Source: Adhaeribacter sp. (GTDB lineage Bacteria; Bacteroidota; Bacteroidia; Cytophagales; Hymenobacteraceae). From it: a stretch of 9,704 bases of DNA. Position 1 is the stretch's first letter. Every line of letters starts with the position of its first letter. A program made the translations under genes and the position numbers. A model generated the notes under the pieces. That model was not told where the DNA came from. It worked only from the letters and a program-made list of their open reading frames with translations, and did no database searches. Shown here piece after piece: positions 6,505 to 9,704 of the stretch. The stretch spans positions 1 to 9,704 of the forward strand of contig JAQBNV010000141.1 of the NCBI GenBank assembly GCA_028288395.1, given 5' to 3'.

Positions 6505-6545
6505 AAATAAAAAGCCTTAACCATCCGTTAAGGCTTTTTATTTTT
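6505..6545 (+). terminator. Strong intrinsic terminator after rpoD
   Basis: A perfect 17-bp stem forms between 6505-6521 and 6527-6543 with a 5-nt loop CATCC. The GC-containing core is AGCCTTAAC/GTTAAGGCT, followed by TTTTTATTTTT (6535-6545). The left arm carries a run of A, so it may also work on the minus strand. It begins 9 nt after the rpoD stop. Its AGCCTTAA/TTAAGGCT core matches that of the tRNA-Met terminator at 644-674. Confidence 0.92.
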
Positions 6546-6627
6546 AAAATTTTTCTGTTTCCCTTCCTCATTATCAAAGCAAAGGAAGACGGCCCTTGCC
6601 GAATTTACCGGCTTGCCCGATGCCCTG

Positions 6628-6659
6628 TTTAATTAGCTGCTGATTTTTTTGTAATATTG
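6628..6659 (+). promoter_or_regulatory. Predicted Bacteroidota-type promoter for trxB
   Basis: TAATATTG (6652-6659) matches TAnnTTTG with one change. TTTA (6628-6631) matches three of four bases of the -33 box, with a 20-nt spacer. Transcription would begin near 6666, giving a short leader of about 22 nt before the ATG at 6688. The strong terminator after rpoD means trxB needs its own promoter, which supports this call. Confidence 0.55.
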
Positions 6660-6687
6660 CAGCCATCAAAATTGCTATAAGAAGTAA

Positions 6688-7626
6688 ATGAATCCTGAAG
6701 TTATAAAATGCTTAATTATTGGTTCCGGGCCAGCTGGTTATACAGCGGCAATTTATGCCGCCCGGGCTGGCCTGCAACCAATCCTGTACCAGGGATTACA
6801 ACCGGGCGGACAGCTAACCATTACCAATGATGTCGAAAATTATCCCGGTTACCGGGACGGTGTTAACGGCCCCCAAATGATGGAGGACTTCAAAGCCCAG
6901 GCAGAACGCTTTGGCGCTGATATCCGGTATGGCATTGCTACGAACGTTGACTTTTCGGGTAAGCCTCTAATGGTCACCATTGATGATAACCAAACCCTGG
7001 CTGCACATACCGTAATAATAGCTACTGGCGCTTCGGCTAAATGGTTAGGAATAGAATCGGAAGCCCGCTTAAATGGTAATGGGGTTTCGGCCTGTGCGGT
7101 GTGCGATGGCTTTTTTTACCGTAATCAGGAAGTAGCTATCGTGGGTGCCGGCGATACGGCGTGCGAAGAAGCTACCTATCTGGCCAATTTATGTTCTAAA
7201 GTTTACATGATTGTGCGCCGCCACGAGATGCGGGCATCGCAGGTAATGCAAAACCGGGTGAAAAATAATCCCAAAATAGAAATAATCTGGAATGCCGTAA
7301 CCGAAGAAATTTTGGGAGAACACGCTGTTGAGGGTGTCCGGATAAAAAATATGGTTACTGGTGAAAATCAGGAAATACCGGTAACCGGCTTTTTTGTCGC
7401 CATTGGTCACGATCCAAATTCTAAAATATTCGTCGATTATATAAACCACGACGAGCAAGGATACCTGCGCACCATCCCGGGCTCTACCAAAACGAACATT
7501 GACGGAGTTTTTGCCTGCGGCGATGTCCAGGATAATGAATACCGCCAAGCCGTTACGGCAGCAGGTACCGGTTGTATGGCTGCGCTTGATGCGGAACGCT
7601 ATCTGGCAGCCAATGAAATCCATTAA
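6688..7626 (+). CDS. trxB: Thioredoxin reductase (NADPH, FAD-dependent)
   Basis: This 312-aa cytoplasmic flavoenzyme is the usual length for low-molecular-weight thioredoxin reductases. The FAD-binding GSGPAG lies at 12-17, with the family motif PGGQLTITNDVENYPG after it. The redox-active pair CAVC is at 136-139, followed by DG, in the NADPH domain. The NADPH-binding GAGDTA is at 153-158, with VRRHEMRAS (176-184) providing the arginines that hold the 2'-phosphate. The C-terminal FAD motif is GVFACGDVQDNEYRQAVTAAG from 273 (start quoted in part). It transfers electrons from NADPH to thioredoxin, which serves ribonucleotide reductase, peroxiredoxins and protein disulfides. CAVC instead of E. 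coli CATC is a common variant. A related flavoenzyme, bacillithiol disulfide reductase, is a less likely reading because the CxxC pair is intact. Confidence 0.95.
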   Translation: MNPEVIKCLIIGSGPAGYTAAIYAARAGLQPILYQGLQPGGQLTITNDVENYPGYRDGVNGPQMMEDFKAQAERFGADIRYGIATNVDFSGKPLMVTIDDNQTLAAHTVIIATGASAKWLGIESEARLNGNGVSACAVCDGFFYRNQEVAIVGAGDTACEEATYLANLCSKVYMIVRRHEMRASQVMQNRVKNNPKIEIIWNAVTEEILGEHAVEGVRIKNMVTGENQEIPVTGFFVAIGHDPNSKIFVDYINHDEQGYLRTIPGSTKTNIDGVFACGDVQDNEYRQAVTAAGTGCMAALDAERYLAANEIH

Positions 7627-7706
7627 TCTGAACCTGGCTTTTAAGTAGATTCAGAAGTAAAAATTAACAATAAAAATAGCAACCCGGGGTTTATTGATAG
7701 GCCTGA

Positions 7707-7737
7707 TTTAAAAAATCAAATCGTGCGGCTAAATTTA
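7707..7737 (+). promoter_or_regulatory. Possible promoter for the M23 peptidase-bshB1 pair (weak)
   Basis: TAAATTTA (7730-7737) matches TAnnTTTG except for the last base. TTTA (7707-7710) sits 19 nt upstream. Transcription would start at about 7744, almost at the ATG (7745), so the mRNA would be nearly leaderless. No terminator is evident between trxB and this gene, so read-through from trxB across the 118-nt gap is the alternative. Confidence 0.27.
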
Positions 7738-7744
7738 AAGGCTA

Positions 7745-8827
7745 ATGTTATTGAATAAACTTAAAATATATTCTTTTTTTCTGGTTCTTTTTATACTGGC
7801 AGGTACCTTGCCTGGCTTTGCCCAGCGCACTGGTGCCCCCAAACAAAAATCAAAAGATTTTTTTAAAGTAAAAACTCCCAAAATTAAATATGCCAGGCCG
7901 GATACCACCGTGTTGATTAAGTACGAAGATTATCCGGATGACAAATCAGATGCGGGGAAATCGGTTCTTTTTAACCCGGCCAAAAAGCTTTCGATTGTGA
8001 GCGAGGATACGTCCTCGCTCGATTTGGGCCAGCAAAGCATAGTCGAAATGTCGGAACAGGTGTTGGTGGATAGTACCTGGATTAAAGTAGCCGGGTATTA
8101 TGCGATCTGGGACACCCGCAATATTAACCCGTACCGCATGGATGGGCGTAATATTAAAGAAGAAATTCCGCTTAAGCTGGTGGATACGCCAAACAAACGA
8201 TACAGTAAAATGCCATTAAATACTACCCCGGTTACTTCTGATTTTGGTTTTCGGGGTTACCGCTGGCATTATGGTACCGATTTAGACCTGGATACCGGCG
8301 ACTCAGTGCGGGCCGTATTTGACGGCGTAATTCGCATCTCAAAATGGGATGGCGGCGGTTACGGTAATTATTTGGTAGTTCGGCATTATAATGGTCTGGA
8401 AACACTTTACGGCCATTTAAGACAAGCTTTGGTAAAAACGGGCCAATATGTAAAAGCCGGAGAATTGATTGGCTGGGGTGGAAGTACCGGCCGGAGTACC
8501 GGACCACATTTGCATTTCGAAGTGCGCTACCAGGGCAATCCCCTCGATCCGGAGCGGGTGTATGATTTTCCGGATTATGCCCTGATGTCCGAAAATTTTA
8601 ATATTTCAGCAACTTTATTTAATTATTATAATCAAACCAAACGTTCCTCCAGTCATAGCAGCCGGCCTACGGCGGCCCGGCGGGTGGTTTCGCACAAAAT
8701 CCGGAGTGGCGACACCTTAAGTGGCATTGCCAAACGCTATGGTATTTCAGTGTCGCAGTTAACCCGGCTTAATGGTATTTCCGCCCGTACCACGCTTCGG
8801 CCCGGGCGCAGTATTCGCATAAGATAA
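7745..8827 (+). CDS. Secreted M23-family murein endopeptidase with C-terminal LysM domain
   Basis: This 360-aa envelope protein begins with a signal peptide (hydrophobic core YSFFLVLFILAGTL, likely cleavage after GFAQ, about residue 27). Residues 30-165 are a poorly characterised N-terminal region. The LytM/M23 zinc-peptidase domain spans about 165-275, with zinc ligands H175 and D179 (HYGTD) and H257. The other conserved histidines are H224 (YGHL) and H255 (GPHLHFE), so the site looks complete and active. A Ser/Arg-rich linker (about 296-313) leads to one LysM domain (about 316-360, HKIRSGDTLSGIAKRYGIS) that binds peptidoglycan. The family cleaves peptide cross-links in murein, allowing wall growth and division. 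No lipobox cysteine follows the signal, so it is periplasmic or secreted, not a lipoprotein. bshB1 follows after 4 nt, so the two are probably co-transcribed. Confidence 0.93.
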   Translation: MLLNKLKIYSFFLVLFILAGTLPGFAQRTGAPKQKSKDFFKVKTPKIKYARPDTTVLIKYEDYPDDKSDAGKSVLFNPAKKLSIVSEDTSSLDLGQQSIVEMSEQVLVDSTWIKVAGYYAIWDTRNINPYRMDGRNIKEEIPLKLVDTPNKRYSKMPLNTTPVTSDFGFRGYRWHYGTDLDLDTGDSVRAVFDGVIRISKWDGGGYGNYLVVRHYNGLETLYGHLRQALVKTGQYVKAGELIGWGGSTGRSTGPHLHFEVRYQGNPLDPERVYDFPDYALMSENFNISATLFNYYNQTKRSSSHSSRPTAARRVVSHKIRSGDTLSGIAKRYGISVSQLTRLNGISARTTLRPGRSIRIR

Positions 8828-8831
8828 TAAT

Positions 8832-9551
8832 ATGAAATTAGATATTCTGGCTTTTGCATCTCACCCCGACGATGTAGAATTAGGTTGTGCCGGCACCATT
8901 ATTTCGCACCTCCATCAAGGTAAAAAAGTAGGGGTAGCCGATCTTACCCAAGGCGAACTGGGTACCCGTGGTACCCCCGAAATAAGGGCGCAGGAATCAG
9001 AGGCAGCTTCCCGGTTGTTAGGTTTGCACGCGCGGGTAAACCTAGGTCTGGCCGATGGATTTTTCCGGAATGACAAAGACCAGTTACTGGCTGTGGTAAA
9101 AGTAATAAGACAATTTCAGCCCGAAATTATTCTGACCAATGCCATCCACGACCGCCACCCGGATCATGGCCGGGGCGCTGCGTTGGTTTCGGAAGCTTGC
9201 TTTTTAGCGGGCCTGAAACAAATTAAAACCATCGGTGCGGCCGGGCAGGAGCAAGGAGCCTGGCGGCCCGAAGCCGTTTATAATTATATTCAGGATCGCT
9301 TTATTCAGCCCGATTTGGTGGTAGACATTACTGATTATTGGGAACAGAAACTGGCAACCATCCGGGCGTTTAAATCGCAGTTTTACGATCCGGAAAATAA
9401 TACCTCTAATACCTATATTTCGAACCCAGACTTCTTAAAATTTGTTGAGGCGCGGGCCCGGGAAATGGGCCATTCCATTGGCGTTACCTTCGGGGAAGGT
9501 TTTACAAAAGAACGAAATATTGGGGTGCGTAATTTGTTTGATCTGATTTAG
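8832..9551 (+). CDS. bshB1: Bacillithiol biosynthesis deacetylase BshB1 (LmbE/PIG-L family)
   Basis: This 239-aa cytoplasmic zinc hydrolase belongs to the LmbE/PIG-L fold. The N-terminal metal motif SHPDDVELGCAGT starts at residue 10 and supplies H11 and D14 as ligands. D13 is the expected general base. The second motif AIHDRHPDHGRG (104-115) supplies H112. The predicted reaction is removal of acetate from GlcNAc-malate to give GlcN-malate, the middle step of bacillithiol synthesis between BshA and BshC. Length and the pattern LGTRGTPEIRAQE are typical of BshB1 in Bacillota and Bacteroidota. It starts 4 nt after the M23 peptidase stop, so translation may be coupled. Mycothiol MshB is excluded by length and phylum. 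Another sugar deacetylase of the same family is possible but less likely. bshA and bshC are not in the window. Confidence 0.9.
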   Translation: MKLDILAFASHPDDVELGCAGTIISHLHQGKKVGVADLTQGELGTRGTPEIRAQESEAASRLLGLHARVNLGLADGFFRNDKDQLLAVVKVIRQFQPEIILTNAIHDRHPDHGRGAALVSEACFLAGLKQIKTIGAAGQEQGAWRPEAVYNYIQDRFIQPDLVVDITDYWEQKLATIRAFKSQFYDPENNTSNTYISNPDFLKFVEARAREMGHSIGVTFGEGFTKERNIGVRNLFDLI

Positions 9552-9594
9552 CCTAAGCAAAATTCCGGCCCTAAACTATCCGGCCTATAAAAAT

Positions 9595-9623
9595 ATTGTA
9601 ATGGCTTTTGATATTTTATCTTG
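9595..9623 (+). promoter_or_regulatory. Possible promoter for a gene starting at 9648 (weak)
   Basis: ATTG (9595-9598), 18 nt, then TATCTTG (9617-9623) resembles the TTTG/TAnnTTTG pattern, with one mismatch in the first box and a shifted second box. A start near 9630 would leave a leader of about 18 nt before ATG 9648. The match is weak and the area is AT-rich. Confidence 0.22.
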
Positions 9624-9647
9624 CGTAACGGATTAGCAATACTCAGG

Positions 9648-9704
9648 ATGAACAAAAACTACTTAAAATATAATACCACTTCGTCTTTACTACCTTCCAT
9701 AGGA
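9648..9704 (+). CDS. Possible start of a new gene, cut by the window end
   Basis: An ATG at 9648 opens a reading frame of 19 codons that stays open to the last base (MNKNYLKYNTTSS, then LLPSIG). The position is right for a new gene, 96 nt after bshB1 and behind a weak promoter-like pattern. The fragment is too short to recognise: no signal peptide or motif is visible. A chance open frame of this length is quite possible. Confidence 0.3.
   Translation, partial: MNKNYLKYNTTSSLLPSIG

Noticed and set aside
7189..7623. 144-codon open frame on the minus strand
   Set aside because: It is antisense to the NADPH and C-terminal FAD regions of trxB, which carry conserved motifs; the minus product shows no family features.
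7704..7718. Hairpin TGATTT-AAA-AAATCA before the M23 gene
   Set aside because: It is only 6 bp, AT-rich and without a U-tract; it is expected by chance in such sequence.
9552..9594. Terminator after bshB1
   Set aside because: The two CCGGCC copies (9564-9569 and 9580-9585) can pair over only four self-complementary bases, and no T-run follows.
1..9704. CRISPR array, insertion sequence, prophage, defence or toxin-antitoxin system
   Set aside because: There are no regularly spaced repeats, transposase or integrase motifs, or accessory gene pairs; every recognisable gene is core housekeeping or envelope function.

Overview
This window looks like a core chromosomal segment from a member of the Bacteroidota, probably Cytophagales (a Hymenobacteraceae-like organism is my inference from protein flavour, not a measured result). 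Four things point there. The primary sigma factor is short (287 aa) and lacks region 1.1. The recognisable promoters fit the Bacteroidota pattern (TTTG-like box, about 20 nt, then TAnnTTTG) rather than TTGACA/TATAAT. Starts are preceded by A-rich sequence without a clear Shine-Dalgarno. The gene set combines a long LptF/LptG permease with a bacillithiol deacetylase.

Layout. Bases 1-583 hold the end of rpmI (L35), all of rplT (L20) and a strong symmetric terminator: the tail of the infC-rpmI-rplT operon. Bases 644-799 hold a minus-strand tRNA-Met(CAT) with its own promoter and terminator, divergent from a START/AHSA1-like gene (868-1263). A lipopolysaccharide-export permease of the LptF/LptG family follows (1344-2765). 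Next come rpsO (2879-3154) and pnp (3267-5408), the widely conserved S15-PNPase pair. A terminator-like hairpin ends only 14 nt before the pnp start codon. The 223-nt gap to rpoD (5632-6495) contains a 103-nt nested inverted repeat that can fold into one extended hairpin. rpoD ends in a very strong terminator. trxB (6688-7626) follows with its own promoter. A secreted M23/LysM cell-wall peptidase (7745-8827) comes next, with bshB1 (8832-9551) only 4 nt behind it. A possible new gene starts at 9648 and runs off the end.

How the genes relate. Most are housekeeping genes: translation (rpmI, rplT, rpsO, tRNA-Met), RNA decay (pnp), transcription initiation (rpoD), envelope building (LptF/G permease, M23/LysM peptidase) and thiol redox balance (trxB, bshB1). 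I see no insertion sequence, phage gene, CRISPR array, defence or toxin-antitoxin system, or biosynthetic cluster. I do not find a new multi-gene system. The most interesting items are non-coding: the nested RNA-like structure upstream of rpoD, the hairpin terminator in the pnp leader, a leader hairpin in front of the permease gene, and a GC-rich island before trxB that overlaps a 30-codon minus-strand reading frame.
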